Origin: Salipiger bermudensis HTCC2601 | Lineage (GTDB): Bacteria; Pseudomonadota; Alphaproteobacteria; Rhodobacterales; Rhodobacteraceae | Assembly: GCF_000153725.1 (NCBI RefSeq) | Contig: NZ_DS022276.1 | Location: forward strand, 1,516,515-1,580,514 | DNA length: 64,000 nucleotides | Direction of reading: 5' to 3' | Shown: piece by piece, positions 15,711 to 24,031 of the stretch | Numbering within the stretch: the first letter of the stretch is position 1 | Layout: each line of letters begins with the position of its first letter | Notes under the pieces: model-generated | Databases searched by the model: none | Seen by the model: only the letters and a program-made list of their open reading frames with translations | Told to the model about the DNA's origin: nothing | Position numbers and translations under genes: made by a program

Positions 15711-16928
15711 ATGTCGAGCGCAAGCCGCAAAACCTTAGGCCTTTTTCTGGGCGTCGGCCTCGTCGCCGGCTGCGGCCCTGCGCCGTCGCCGAAGAACCTC
15801 GGGCCAATCGACGATGGCGGCGGCTACCAGGCGCAGTATCGCGACCCGCCGCTGAGTTTCGCCGAGACCCCGATACTGCAGTCCGAGCGGCTGAACGCCG
15901 CGCGCTGCAAGCCGCTGGCGGGCGGTGTCGCGAGCGGCGATGGCAAGACCGGCGGGCTGGCGCATCACGCGCTGCGCGGCGAGCGGCTGTCGCGCAACGA
16001 TCTGGTCGACATCCGGGTCGCCGATGACGAGACGTTCGTCGGCAATTACGTGGTGTCGCGCGATGGCACGCTGAAGCTGCCCTTCTTGCCGCCGGTCCGC
16101 GCCGAGGGGCGCACCACCGCCCAGATCGAGGCCGACCTGATCAACGCGCTGCTCAATGACGAGTTCTATGACGAGGCGCCGCGCGTCTCGGTCCGTGTGG
16201 CGGATTTCGCCGGTGTGTCGGTGGCGGTCTCGGGGGCGGTGTTCGAGCCCCACGCGGCCGAGATCGGCCGGGTCTCGGGCGATGATCTCGACATCGCACG
16301 GCAGACCGCGCTGGGCGCCTCGACCGAAGGACGCAACCTCTCGGCCGCGATCCGCGCCGCGGGCGGCATCCGTCCGGATGCGGATATCTCGGCCGTCGAG
16401 CTTTATCGTGGCGGACAGCGCTACGTTCTGGACATGCGCGGTGTGTTCGAAGGGCGCAACGCGGTGGACGTGATGCTGATCACCGGCGACGAAGTGGTCG
16501 TGCCCTCCCGGCAATGCTTCCAGGAAGACCTGATGCGCCCGAGCCCGATCTCGCCGCCGGGTGTGTCGATGTTCCTGTCGAACCTTACGGTGCCCGCCAC
16601 CGGCAACGCGCCCTCGGCCATCGGCCGCGAGGTGCGTCAGGTGCCCTACGGGACGCGCATGATGCAGGCGTTGATCGACACGAACTGCGTCGGCGGCACC
16701 CGCACCACCAGTGCGCATCGCTCGGCAATCCTGGTGACCCGCGATCCGACCACGCAGGTCTCGACGGTGATCGAGCGCAGCATCGAGAACCAGCTGCGTC
16801 GCCCGGACCGCGACGATTACGACCCCTACCTGCTGCCCGGCGACGGCATCGCCTGTTACGACAGCAGCGTCACCAACCTGACGCAGGCGCTGCTGGCGGT
16901 GGGTGTCGCCAAGGCGGTGCTGCCCTGA
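15711..16928 (+). CDS. Polysaccharide export outer-membrane lipoprotein, Wza-like
   Basis: A 405-residue protein with a lipoprotein signal (hydrophobic LGLFLGVGLVAG followed by lipobox Cys at residue 21). The poly-export domain follows at about residues 90-180 (LSRNDLVDIRVADDETFVG, VSRDGTLKLPFLPPV, TAQIEADL), then SLBB-like segments (VSVAVSGAVFEP, LSAAIRAAGGI). It should form the outer-membrane exit channel for the polysaccharide. It is preceded by dyad site 1 and convergent with the hybrid histidine kinase gene. It is the only Wza-type gene in the window, so it may also serve the second locus at 36-54 kb (inference). Confidence 0.9.
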   Translation: MSSASRKTLGLFLGVGLVAGCGPAPSPKNLGPIDDGGGYQAQYRDPPLSFAETPILQSERLNAARCKPLAGGVASGDGKTGGLAHHALRGERLSRNDLVDIRVADDETFVGNYVVSRDGTLKLPFLPPVRAEGRTTAQIEADLINALLNDEFYDEAPRVSVRVADFAGVSVAVSGAVFEPHAAEIGRVSGDDLDIARQTALGASTEGRNLSAAIRAAGGIRPDADISAVELYRGGQRYVLDMRGVFEGRNAVDVMLITGDEVVVPSRQCFQEDLMRPSPISPPGVSMFLSNLTVPATGNAPSAIGREVRQVPYGTRMMQALIDTNCVGGTRTTSAHRSAILVTRDPTTQVSTVIERSIENQLRRPDRDDYDPYLLPGDGIACYDSSVTNLTQALLAVGVAKAVLP

Positions 16929-16940
16929 CGCCGTAAGGGC

Positions 16941-19439
16941 CTAGCCGACGAGGCTGGGCTCCGGGGCCGCCTTCCACGCCGCCTGCGCCTCGCTTATGGC
17001 CACCACGAGATCCTCGCGGTCCCCGGCCTCGGCGGCCTGCTCGACCAGCAGCAGCGCCTCGCGCACGCCGGGTTGCCCGAAGGCGGCGGCGCTGCCGGCG
17101 ATCTGGTGGGCGCGGTCGGCGATGGCATGGGTGTCCTCGGGCAGACCAGCCAGCCATTCGAAGAGCGAGCTGGTCTCGGACATGTAGCGGTTGCGCAGCT
17201 TTTCCATCGGGCTCTCCTTCTGTTCCACTAAGAGGGGCGTTGCGCCGTCCAGCTTCACCCGGCGGTCCCGACCGGCGCAGAAGCGGACAATGATCTGGGC
17301 GAGTTCGGTGCGTTGCAGCGGCTTGCCAAGGAAATCCGACATGCCCGCGGCGGCAAAGCGGTCCTTGGCCTCGGGAAGGACGTTGGCCGAGAAAGCCACG
17401 ATCGGGGCGTTCCAGTTCGGCCCGTCGCCCTCGCGGATCATCTTGGTCGCGGTGAGGCCGTCCATAACCGGCATCCGGATGTCCATGAGGATCAGGTCGA
17501 ACGGGCGCTTGGCCGTGATGTCCACCGCCTCCTGGCCGTTGCGGGCTTCGGTGACGTGGTGGCCCATGCCGACCAGCACCTCGTAGGCCAGCTGCATGTT
17601 GATGTCGTTGTCCTCGACCAGCAGGATCTCGAGATCGCTGGGCGCCTCGCTCTCGGGGCCGGCGCCGCTGTCTTCGACGGGGCGCTCGACCGGCAGGACC
17701 GGGATGCGCAGCCAGAAGGTGCTGCCCTCGCCAAGGGTGCTCTCGACGCCGATCACGCCATCCATGGCCTGCACGAAGCGGCGTACGATGCCGAGGCCAA
17801 GCCCGGTGCCGCCGACGCTGTCGCTGACCTGGTGCGAGACGGTCTGGAAATCCTCGAAGATCCGCGCCAGATCACCTTCGGCGATGCCGCTGCCGGTGTC
17901 GCTGACCCGGATCTCGATCTTGGCGGGCTCGCCCTGCTCGATCACCTCGGCCTCGATGCTGATGCGGCCTTCGCGGGTGAACTTGATGGCGTTGCCCACG
18001 AGGTTGAGCAGGATCTGCTGCAGGCGCGAGCTGTCGACCTCGACCCACTCCTCGGGTGTGCCGACCCAGCCCCATTGCAGGGCATTGCCGTGGGCATGGG
18101 CGGCGCTGGTTTGCGAGTCCACGATGTCCTGGAACAGGTGACCCAGGTGGGTGACATCCTCCTGCGCCTTGTCGGCCCCGGATTCGAAGCGCGCCACGTC
18201 GAGCACCGCATCCACGTGCCGCATCAGGAGCTCGCCCGAGATCTTCATGTTGCGCATGTAGCGCGACTGGTCACTGCTGAGCTTGGTGTCTTCCATCAGC
18301 GACAGGTTGCCGAGGATGCCGTTCAGCGGCGTGCGGATCTCGTGCGTCATCATGGCGAGGAACTCGGCCTTGGCCTGCTCTCCGGCCAGCGCCTTGTCGC
18401 GGGCCTGCACCAGTTCGTTCTCGGCCGCCAAGCGGTGCGAGATGTCGCGCAGGAAGGCCACCATGAGCTGCTCGTCGCCGGCATGGGCGGTCTCGATCGC
18501 CAGCTCGACCGGGAAGGTCTCGCCGTTGGAGCGCATTGCCTCGAGCTTGACCCGGCCCTGGCCGATCACCCGATGCTCGCCATCGGCGGCAAAGCGGGCC
18601 ATGCCGGCCTCGTGCGCGTCGCGCAGGTGCTCGGGGACGATGATATCGCCGACCCGCTTGCCGCGCACATCCTTCAGGCGGCAGTCGAAGATCCGCTCCG
18701 CCGCCGGGTTGAAGTTCTGGATCCGGCCCGTTGTGTCGGTCACCACCACTGCGTCGAGCGAGGTGTTGAGGATGGTGTTCAGGCGGGCATAGGCGATGGC
18801 CAGTTCCTTGCCGCGCTTCTCGGTCTGCTGGGCGGTGCGGCGCGCGTGCATCAGCAGCGCCGCCAAGGCGAGCAGCAGTAGGCCCGTGAGCACCGCAAGC
18901 CGCAGCAGCGTCACCGCGACCGAGGTGCGCAGCTCGTCGGATTCGAGAGCGAAGTGCTGCAGGCCGGTGGTGGCGATCTTGCGCACGAGGACGCGCATCT
19001 CGTCGGCCTGCGCGGCCAGGTCATCGAGATTGGCGCGCAGCTCGTCCCGCGGGCCGTCGATCAGCGGGATCATCGCGTTGAGCCGGTCGCGCACCTCGGT
19101 CAGGGGGGCATCGAAGGCTGGGTCTTCGCGCAGCGAGGAGTAGAGCGAGCCGTTGGCCAGGGTCGAGGTGCGGCTGTAGAACACGTCGAACTCGACGATG
19201 ACACTGCTCAGGGGCGTCTCGGGTGCGGTGCGGGCCCAGTTCACGGCGTTGCGGAACTCGAGGAATTCGACTTCGGCCTGCGACAGCGTCCAGTGAACAT
19301 TGTCGGAGCTGGCCGAGCTGAGGAACTTCAGCTCCTTGACGACCTCTCTCACGAGAACGGCGATGGCCAGCAAGCACAAAAGGGCGAGGACCGTTAATAC
19401 GGCTCGCCCGGTGCGCCGGAAACCGGTTGCTAGCGTCAT
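16941..19439 (-). CDS. Hybrid sensor histidine kinase (PAS, HisKA, HATPase, REC, Hpt)
   Basis: An 832-residue membrane sensor. TM1 is at about residues 13-33 and TM2 at 176-197, enclosing a periplasmic helical region of about 140 residues. A PAS domain (about 222-340) precedes HisKA with His366 (MMTHEIRTPLNG), the HATPase N and G boxes (NLVGNAIKFT, DTGSGI, GGTGLGLGI), a receiver with Asp653 (LILMDIRMPVMDG) and a C-terminal Hpt with His778 (HQIAGSAAAFG). The architecture implies a His-Asp-His relay to a separate regulator; the NarL-type regulator at 21818 is the obvious partner (inference). It lies 32 bp downstream of the periplasmic protein gene, so both probably form one sensing unit under dyad site 2. 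Confidence 0.93.
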   Translation of the reverse strand: MTLATGFRRTGRAVLTVLALLCLLAIAVLVREVVKELKFLSSASSDNVHWTLSQAEVEFLEFRNAVNWARTAPETPLSSVIVEFDVFYSRTSTLANGSLYSSLREDPAFDAPLTEVRDRLNAMIPLIDGPRDELRANLDDLAAQADEMRVLVRKIATTGLQHFALESDELRTSVAVTLLRLAVLTGLLLLALAALLMHARRTAQQTEKRGKELAIAYARLNTILNTSLDAVVVTDTTGRIQNFNPAAERIFDCRLKDVRGKRVGDIIVPEHLRDAHEAGMARFAADGEHRVIGQGRVKLEAMRSNGETFPVELAIETAHAGDEQLMVAFLRDISHRLAAENELVQARDKALAGEQAKAEFLAMMTHEIRTPLNGILGNLSLMEDTKLSSDQSRYMRNMKISGELLMRHVDAVLDVARFESGADKAQEDVTHLGHLFQDIVDSQTSAAHAHGNALQWGWVGTPEEWVEVDSSRLQQILLNLVGNAIKFTREGRISIEAEVIEQGEPAKIEIRVSDTGSGIAEGDLARIFEDFQTVSHQVSDSVGGTGLGLGIVRRFVQAMDGVIGVESTLGEGSTFWLRIPVLPVERPVEDSGAGPESEAPSDLEILLVEDNDINMQLAYEVLVGMGHHVTEARNGQEAVDITAKRPFDLILMDIRMPVMDGLTATKMIREGDGPNWNAPIVAFSANVLPEAKDRFAAAGMSDFLGKPLQRTELAQIIVRFCAGRDRRVKLDGATPLLVEQKESPMEKLRNRYMSETSSLFEWLAGLPEDTHAIADRAHQIAGSAAAFGQPGVREALLLVEQAAEAGDREDLVVAISEAQAAWKAAPEPSLVG

Positions 19440-19471
19440 TCAGCCTCCAGGGGCATGGGTTGAGTGGACCC

Positions 19472-19990
19472 CTACCTTATCGCCATACGGTCGAGTTGCC
19501 AGATGCTCCGTGAGTAGATCACTTCGGTCCGGTACTCGGCATTCGACGAGTACGGGTAAATCAGCCACAGAGGCCCCTTGTCGCGGCGTGACATCAGCTT
19601 GCCATCCATTTCATAGGCCACGATCGGACCTTCTTCGACGGCATCGCTGACCGGGATCACGACGGTGTAGTCGTTGATCGCGGTGGCATCGATCTCGGAC
19701 CCGGTGGCGCCGACATGATCGAGCAGGGTCTTCAGTTCCACACCGGTGAAGGTGATGGTGCCAGGGGTCCAGATCGTCTCGGTGGTGACGTCGGTGGCGC
19801 CGAGGGCGCGCAGCATGTCGAGGTCGAACGCCGCGGTTCCGTCGCCGTTGGTGTTCTCGATGTCGCCGCTGATCGTCAGAAGAACGGGGCCGGTCGGTCC
19901 TTCGAGTTCACCCGCGGCGACAGAGGTGGCACCGAGGAGAAGCAGCAGAAGAGCTGCGACCCGGGTAAAACGTTCCGTAAGAGTGTACAT
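19472..19990 (-). CDS. Periplasmic protein with molybdopterin-oxidoreductase (sulfite oxidase-like) fold
   Basis: A 172-residue protein with a Sec signal (VAALLLLLLGATSVAAGE). The mature part resembles the sulfite-oxidase fold: ISGDIENTNGDGTAAFDLDML, WTPGTITFTGVELKTLLDHVGA, YTVVIPVSDA, PLWLIYPYS. The cysteine that binds molybdenum in true enzymes is not present in the mature part, so it is more likely a ligand- or redox-sensing partner than a catalyst (inference). It lies immediately upstream of the hybrid kinase on the same strand, with dyad site 2 about 80 bp before its start. Confidence 0.82.
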   Translation of the reverse strand: MYTLTERFTRVAALLLLLLGATSVAAGELEGPTGPVLLTISGDIENTNGDGTAAFDLDMLRALGATDVTTETIWTPGTITFTGVELKTLLDHVGATGSEIDATAINDYTVVIPVSDAVEEGPIVAYEMDGKLMSRRDKGPLWLIYPYSSNAEYRTEVIYSRSIWQLDRMAIR

Positions 19991-20069
19991 GGCACCAACC
20001 TTGATTCAGATGTTCTGTGAATCCTGCCATCGGACAGGGCTTTTTTCATGCGGGGATCAGGACAGTGAC

Positions 20070-20087
20070 CCTATCCGAAAGGATAGG
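20070..20087. promoter_or_regulatory. Dyad site 2: CCTATCC-GAAA-GGATAGG
   Basis: A perfect 7-4-7 palindrome, the best of the five sites. It lies 80 bp before the ATG of the periplasmic protein that leads the sensor kinase operon. Presence here would make the sensor part of its own regulon if the paired regulator binds it. Confidence 0.75.
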
Positions 20088-20124
20088 TCTGACGTCTTTT
20101 TCCCAGATATTAGCGGAACTTCGC

Positions 20125-21504
20125 TCAATACGCGCCGCGTCCCGAGAATACGGCCTGTGCGGTCAAACCCAGCAGAATCAGGTCGAGCAGGAGGCTACGC
20201 GAGCGCACATAGGCGATGTCCATGTCCACCATCTTGTCGAAGCCGATATCGGCGCGGCCCGAGACCTGCCAGAGGCCGGTGATGCCGGGGCGTGCATCGA
20301 GCCGCTCGAGCGCGTGGGCGGGGTAGGCGGCGACCTCGGTGGGCAGGGCCGGGCGTGGACCGACCAGAGACATGTGGCCGAAGAGCACGTTGAAGACCTG
20401 CGGCAGCTCGTCGATCGAGTAGCGACGCAGAAGGCGGCCGACGCGGGTCACGCGGGGATCGCTGCGCGACTTGAAGCAGATGCCCTCGCGGTCCGAGCTG
20501 GCGCGCAGCTCGGCCAGACGCTCGGCGGCGTCGGTGTGCATGGTGCGGAACTTGAAGATGGTGAAGGGTTTGCCGTTGCGACCGACGCGGGTCTGGCGGA
20601 ACAGCACCGGCCCGCGGCTGTCGGCCCGGATCAGCGCAGCCACCAGAAGCAGCAGCGGCGCCATGATCAAGGTGAGGGCGAGGCTGCCCGCGAAATCCAG
20701 CAGCCGCTTGCCGATGGCCTCGGGGCCGGCAAGGCGCAGCGCGTGCCACGCGGCCCGTGCCATGAAGGTCGCGTTGCCGACGAGGTAGCGCCCGGCCATG
20801 CGGCGCGGCTCCATCGCCAGCCGCCAGGCCCATTCCAGGCGCGCCTTGCGCACGGGCGCGGGCGCGCGTTGCACGGTCCCGGCGAGGAAGTCGAACAGTG
20901 CCCCGACGCCAAGCACCAGCCCGGGTGCGAGGTCTGACAGGTGGCGGTCGATCCACAGCTCCTGCTGTGGCACGCCCATGGCAACGAGCAGGATGTCGGC
21001 TCCCGAGGCGTTGATCTCGCGGATCGCCTCGGCGCTGTTGGCGGTGCCGCCATAGCCGTCGCGGGTGCCGGCGATGCGCAGGCCGGGGATCGTGGTGGCG
21101 AGCTTGCGGGCGGCGGCCTCGGCGGTGCCGGGCTTGGCGCCGAACAGGAAGACCGAGAGGCCGCGCCGGGCCGCGGCGCGCAGCAGCGCCGGGGTGAAGT
21201 CGGTGCCGTTGAGGTTCTCGGTCAGCTCCGTGCCGATCATGAGGGCGGCGAGCTCGATGCCGATGCCATCGGGCAGCACCGCGCCGGCGCGGGCCAGCGC
21301 CGCGGCATAGTGCGGATCGCGGGCGCGGATGTTGGCGCAATGCGCGTTGAGGAAGAAGACCGTGCGCGCCGCGCCGCCCAGCAGGGCCTCGACGCAGTCA
21401 TCGGTGGTGGCGTCGACCACCGGCAGGCCAAGCACGCGCTTGGTGTTCAAGGCGGGGGTGGCGGCAAGTGAACGGGCGAATGCGGCGGGGGGCATCATCT
21501 TCAT
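20125..21504 (-). CDS. Fusion of WecG/TagA-type glycosyltransferase (GT26) and undecaprenyl-phosphate sugar transferase
   Basis: A 459-residue two-domain protein. Residues about 18-235 are GT26 (VLGLPVVDATTDDCVEALL, FFLNAHCANIRA, AGAVLPDGIGIELAALMIG, LTENLNGTDF, LLVAMGVPQQELWIDRHL). After a linker, residues about 260-459 are a bacterial sugar transferase (KRLLDFAGSLALTLIMAPLL membrane helix, FKFRTMHTDA, LLRRYSIDELPQVFNVLFG, MSLVGPRPALPTEV, PGITGLWQVSGRADIGF). The second starts the repeat unit by moving a sugar phosphate to undecaprenyl phosphate; the first would add the next sugar, so the fusion joins two consecutive steps. The start is the ATG at 21504 with AGGAGG upstream. Dyad site 3 lies upstream. 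Confidence 0.9.
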   Translation of the reverse strand: MKMMPPAAFARSLAATPALNTKRVLGLPVVDATTDDCVEALLGGAARTVFFLNAHCANIRARDPHYAAALARAGAVLPDGIGIELAALMIGTELTENLNGTDFTPALLRAAARRGLSVFLFGAKPGTAEAAARKLATTIPGLRIAGTRDGYGGTANSAEAIREINASGADILLVAMGVPQQELWIDRHLSDLAPGLVLGVGALFDFLAGTVQRAPAPVRKARLEWAWRLAMEPRRMAGRYLVGNATFMARAAWHALRLAGPEAIGKRLLDFAGSLALTLIMAPLLLLVAALIRADSRGPVLFRQTRVGRNGKPFTIFKFRTMHTDAAERLAELRASSDREGICFKSRSDPRVTRVGRLLRRYSIDELPQVFNVLFGHMSLVGPRPALPTEVAAYPAHALERLDARPGITGLWQVSGRADIGFDKMVDMDIAYVRSRSLLLDLILLGLTAQAVFSGRGAY

Positions 21505-21649
21505 GGTGGGGGTCTCCTCCTGGCTGAGTGGCCCCTCCTGCATCGCCTGAAGACAGCGTTAACCTCAATTTCCCAGCCGGTGAGTCCGGTGGCGCGGACG
21601 GTGCGCATCCTCGCCGGACGCAGCGTCACGGGCGCGTTCATCCCCGCCT

Positions 21650-21667
21650 CCTATCCAGCGGGATAGA
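21650..21667. promoter_or_regulatory. Dyad site 3: CCTATCC-AGCG-GGATAGA
   Basis: 7-4-7 dyad with one mismatch in the right arm. It lies 146 bp before the start of the GT26-sugar transferase fusion and 151 bp before the response regulator. Confidence 0.65.
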
Positions 21668-21695
21668 CGCTCTATGCGGGCGTTTGCGAGAGCGA

Positions 21696-21713
21696 CCTAT
21701 ACCTGTGGGTAGG
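21696..21713. promoter_or_regulatory. Dyad site 4: CCTATAC-CTGT-GGGTAGG
   Basis: 7-4-7 dyad whose arms differ by two bases. It lies 105 bp before the response regulator ATG; with site 3 it makes a pair about four to five helical turns apart. Confidence 0.6.
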
Positions 21714-21817
21714 AGGCCTATTCGGCTTTGCCGTGAGCGTTCGCAGAATTGCCTTAACGGGGTGCGGGCACTCGTGTAGCGTGTAGATCCGAAAGCAAGA
21801 TCTTACGGTGCCCCGAT

Positions 21818-22432
21818 ATGCGCGTTCTCATCGCCGACGACCACGACCTGCTGCGCGACACGCTGATCGCCTTTCTTGATGACGAAGATGGAATCGAGAC
21901 CGGCAGCGCGTCGAGCTTCGACGAGGCGCTTCAGCGCATGAAGGACGATGCGGCGTATGATCTGGTCCTGCTCGACTACAAGATGCCGGGCATGAACGGG
22001 CTTCAGGGCCTGAAGCAGGCGCTGGCGATCGGCGGCGCCCGCCACGTGGCGCTGATCTCGGGCGAGGCCAGCCGCGAGATCGCGGAAGAGGCGCTCGAGC
22101 TCGGGGCGGCGGGCTTCGTCCCCAAGACGCTGCCGGCCAAATCCCTTGTGAATGCAGTGCGATTCATGGCCATGGGCGAGCAATACGCCCCCATTGCCTT
22201 CATGACCGCCGCCGAGGAGGTCGAGGAGCACCCGCTGGCCAAGTCCCTCACCAAGCGCGAGATGGAAGTTCTCAAGGGGCTGACCGAGGGCAAGTCCAAC
22301 AAGGAGATCGCCCGCGATCTCGAGATCACCGAGCCGACGATCAAGCTTCACGTGAAGACGCTCTATCGCAAGCTCGACGTGAACAACCGCACCCAGGCGG
22401 CCATCGTCGCGCGCGACGCCGGCATCTTCTGA
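21818..22432 (+). CDS. NarL/FixJ-type response regulator (REC + LuxR HTH)
   Basis: A 204-residue DNA-binding regulator. The receiver has the acidic pocket IADDHD (residues 5-10), the phosphoacceptor Asp53 in LVLLDYKMPG, a serine in ALISGEAS, and Lys in FVPKTLP. The LuxR-type helix-turn-helix spans about 142-204 (LTKREMEVLKGLTEGKSNKE, IKLHVKTLYRKLDVNNRTQA). Such regulators bind short inverted repeats as dimers. Two dyads lie in its own promoter and one 17 bp after its stop, all within a locus whose major promoters share that dyad. It is the likely output of the hybrid kinase at 16941 and the likely dyad-binding protein, both inferred from context. Confidence 0.93.
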   Translation: MRVLIADDHDLLRDTLIAFLDDEDGIETGSASSFDEALQRMKDDAAYDLVLLDYKMPGMNGLQGLKQALAIGGARHVALISGEASREIAEEALELGAAGFVPKTLPAKSLVNAVRFMAMGEQYAPIAFMTAAEEVEEHPLAKSLTKREMEVLKGLTEGKSNKEIARDLEITEPTIKLHVKTLYRKLDVNNRTQAAIVARDAGIF

Positions 22433-22448
22433 TCCGGTCACGCCACGG

Positions 22449-22466
22449 CCTCGCCGAAGGGATAGG
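22449..22466. promoter_or_regulatory. Dyad site 5: CCTCGCC-GAAG-GGATAGG
   Basis: Full right arm and a degenerate left arm (two changes) with the same 4-bp spacer. It lies 93 bp before the GumC-like ATG and just after the response regulator stop. The weakest of the five sites. Confidence 0.5.
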
Positions 22467-22558
22467 TCGGCGGCGCATCCGAGGCCCCCGGCCCTCCGCC
22501 CGCGCAACGGCATTCATACACGCTTAAGGTTAATGTCACGGGCAACGGAGGATTGCCC

Positions 22559-24031
22559 ATGACCTTTGCCGACCAGTCCCTTGCCGACCAGACCCTGACC
22601 GCCGAGACCGACGCAGCACCCGCCCGCCGCCGCTTCCGGCTGTGGCCGCGCAAGATCAGCCTCCGCCGGCTGCTGATGGGCGGCGCGACGCTCGATCTCA
22701 GCCGCCTGCCGCGCTACCTGTGGATCTTCGCGCTGGGCGCGGCGGCGATCTGGGCGCCGATCACCGGCTACCTCAAGACCGCGCCGCTGAAATATTCCAG
22801 CCACATGTCGCTGATCCTGCCCGGGTCCGGCGCCTCGGCCTCGGTCAACCTTGCCGAGATCGGGCAGGCGTCGAGCTATTCCAACTCGGCCTTCTCGAGC
22901 AACTCGGTCAGCCCGACCGAAACCTACAAGCGCCTGCTTGCCGCCGACCGCGTGCTGCGCGATGCCGCCGACCGGCTGGGCACCGACAAGGCTGGGTTCG
23001 GAGAGCCGCGGGTGCGGCTGGTGGACCAGACCGCCTTCATCCATATCGAGATGACTGGCCCCAGCGCCGAGGCCGCCCGCGCGCGCAACGGGGCGCTGCT
23101 GGCCGCCTTCTTCGACGAGATCGACCGCCTGCGCGGCGACGAGCAGGACAGCCGCCAGACCGGCGGACTGGCCGCGATCGAGGAATATCAGGGGTCTGTC
23201 GCCGCCACTCGCGACGACATTGCCCGCCTGCAGGCCGAGAGCGGGCTGCACTCGTCCGAGCAATACCGCCGCCAGCTCGACGAGCTCGACGACCTGAGGG
23301 CGCAGCACGAGACCCTCAGCGCCGAGCACCGCAACAAGCTGGCCGCCGTAACGCAGCTCGAGGCGCAGCTTGGCACCGACGCGGCGCAGGCGGCGATCAT
23401 CCTGCGCCTGAACGGCGATGCGGATTATCTCGCCCTGCTCGAGACCATGTCGGAGGCCTCGACCGAGCTGGCGAGCGCCCGTGCCCGCTATGGCCGGCAG
23501 CACCCGGAGGTGGTGAAGGCCGCCACCGCCTACGAGGCCGCCAGCTCCGAGGCGCAGGCCCGCGCGCGGGCCCTGACCGGCGGGACAGGACAGCTCGAGC
23601 GCGCCATCGACGGCGGCCGCGCCACGCTGCTGACCGAGCTGGTGCGGCAGGAGGCCGAGCGCACCGGCCTCGCGGCGCAGGTCGCGGGCCTGACCGCCCA
23701 TATCGAAGCCGAGGCCGCCCGGCTCGAGGCGCTGGCGCCGCTGGCCGCGCGGCTCGAGGATCTGCAGCGCGACTTCAGCGTCGCCGAGGCGGTCTTTGCC
23801 TCGGCCATCGCCCGCACCCAGTCGAGCAAGACCGACATCTACGCCTCGTACCCGCTGGTGCAGGTGCTCGAAGACCCGTCGCTGCCCGACGGGCCGACCT
23901 CGCCCAAGCGCAAGCTCGCCGTCGTGGCCGGGGCGGCGGCGACGTTCCTGCTGCTGTTCTCGCTGAGCCTCGCCTGGATCCGTCTGGCGCTGATCCGGCG
24001 GCTGCTCTTCACCAAGGCCGAGCGCACATGA
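22559..24031 (+). CDS. Chain-length determinant / GumC-like protein (Wzz domain)
   Basis: A 490-residue inner-membrane polysaccharide copolymerase without a fused kinase. TM1 is at about residues 52-70 (YLWIFALGAAAIWAPITGYL) with a Wzz-type periplasmic entry (YSSHMSLILPGSG), then long coiled coils (about 200-440), and TM2 near the C-terminus (VVAGAAATFLLLFSLSLAWI) after the proline-containing PSLPDGPTSPKRK, as in the GumC/Wzz family. The start is the ATG at 22559, with GGAGG 7 nt upstream; the TTG two codons earlier fits less well. Its stop overlaps the next start by ATGA. Dyad site 5 precedes it. Confidence 0.9.
   Translation: MTFADQSLADQTLTAETDAAPARRRFRLWPRKISLRRLLMGGATLDLSRLPRYLWIFALGAAAIWAPITGYLKTAPLKYSSHMSLILPGSGASASVNLAEIGQASSYSNSAFSSNSVSPTETYKRLLAADRVLRDAADRLGTDKAGFGEPRVRLVDQTAFIHIEMTGPSAEAARARNGALLAAFFDEIDRLRGDEQDSRQTGGLAAIEEYQGSVAATRDDIARLQAESGLHSSEQYRRQLDELDDLRAQHETLSAEHRNKLAAVTQLEAQLGTDAAQAAIILRLNGDADYLALLETMSEASTELASARARYGRQHPEVVKAATAYEAASSEAQARARALTGGTGQLERAIDGGRATLLTELVRQEAERTGLAAQVAGLTAHIEAEAARLEALAPLAARLEDLQRDFSVAEAVFASAIARTQSSKTDIYASYPLVQVLEDPSLPDGPTSPKRKLAVVAGAAATFLLLFSLSLAWIRLALIRRLLFTKAERT

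Larger units (their letters stand above)
21505..21817. promoter_or_regulatory. Divergent promoter region with two dyad sites
   Basis: About 310 bp between the GT26-sugar transferase fusion (minus) and the response regulator (plus). It holds dyad site 3 (21650-21667) and site 4 (21696-21713), 46 bp apart start to start. No small gene is convincing here. Confidence 0.65.
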
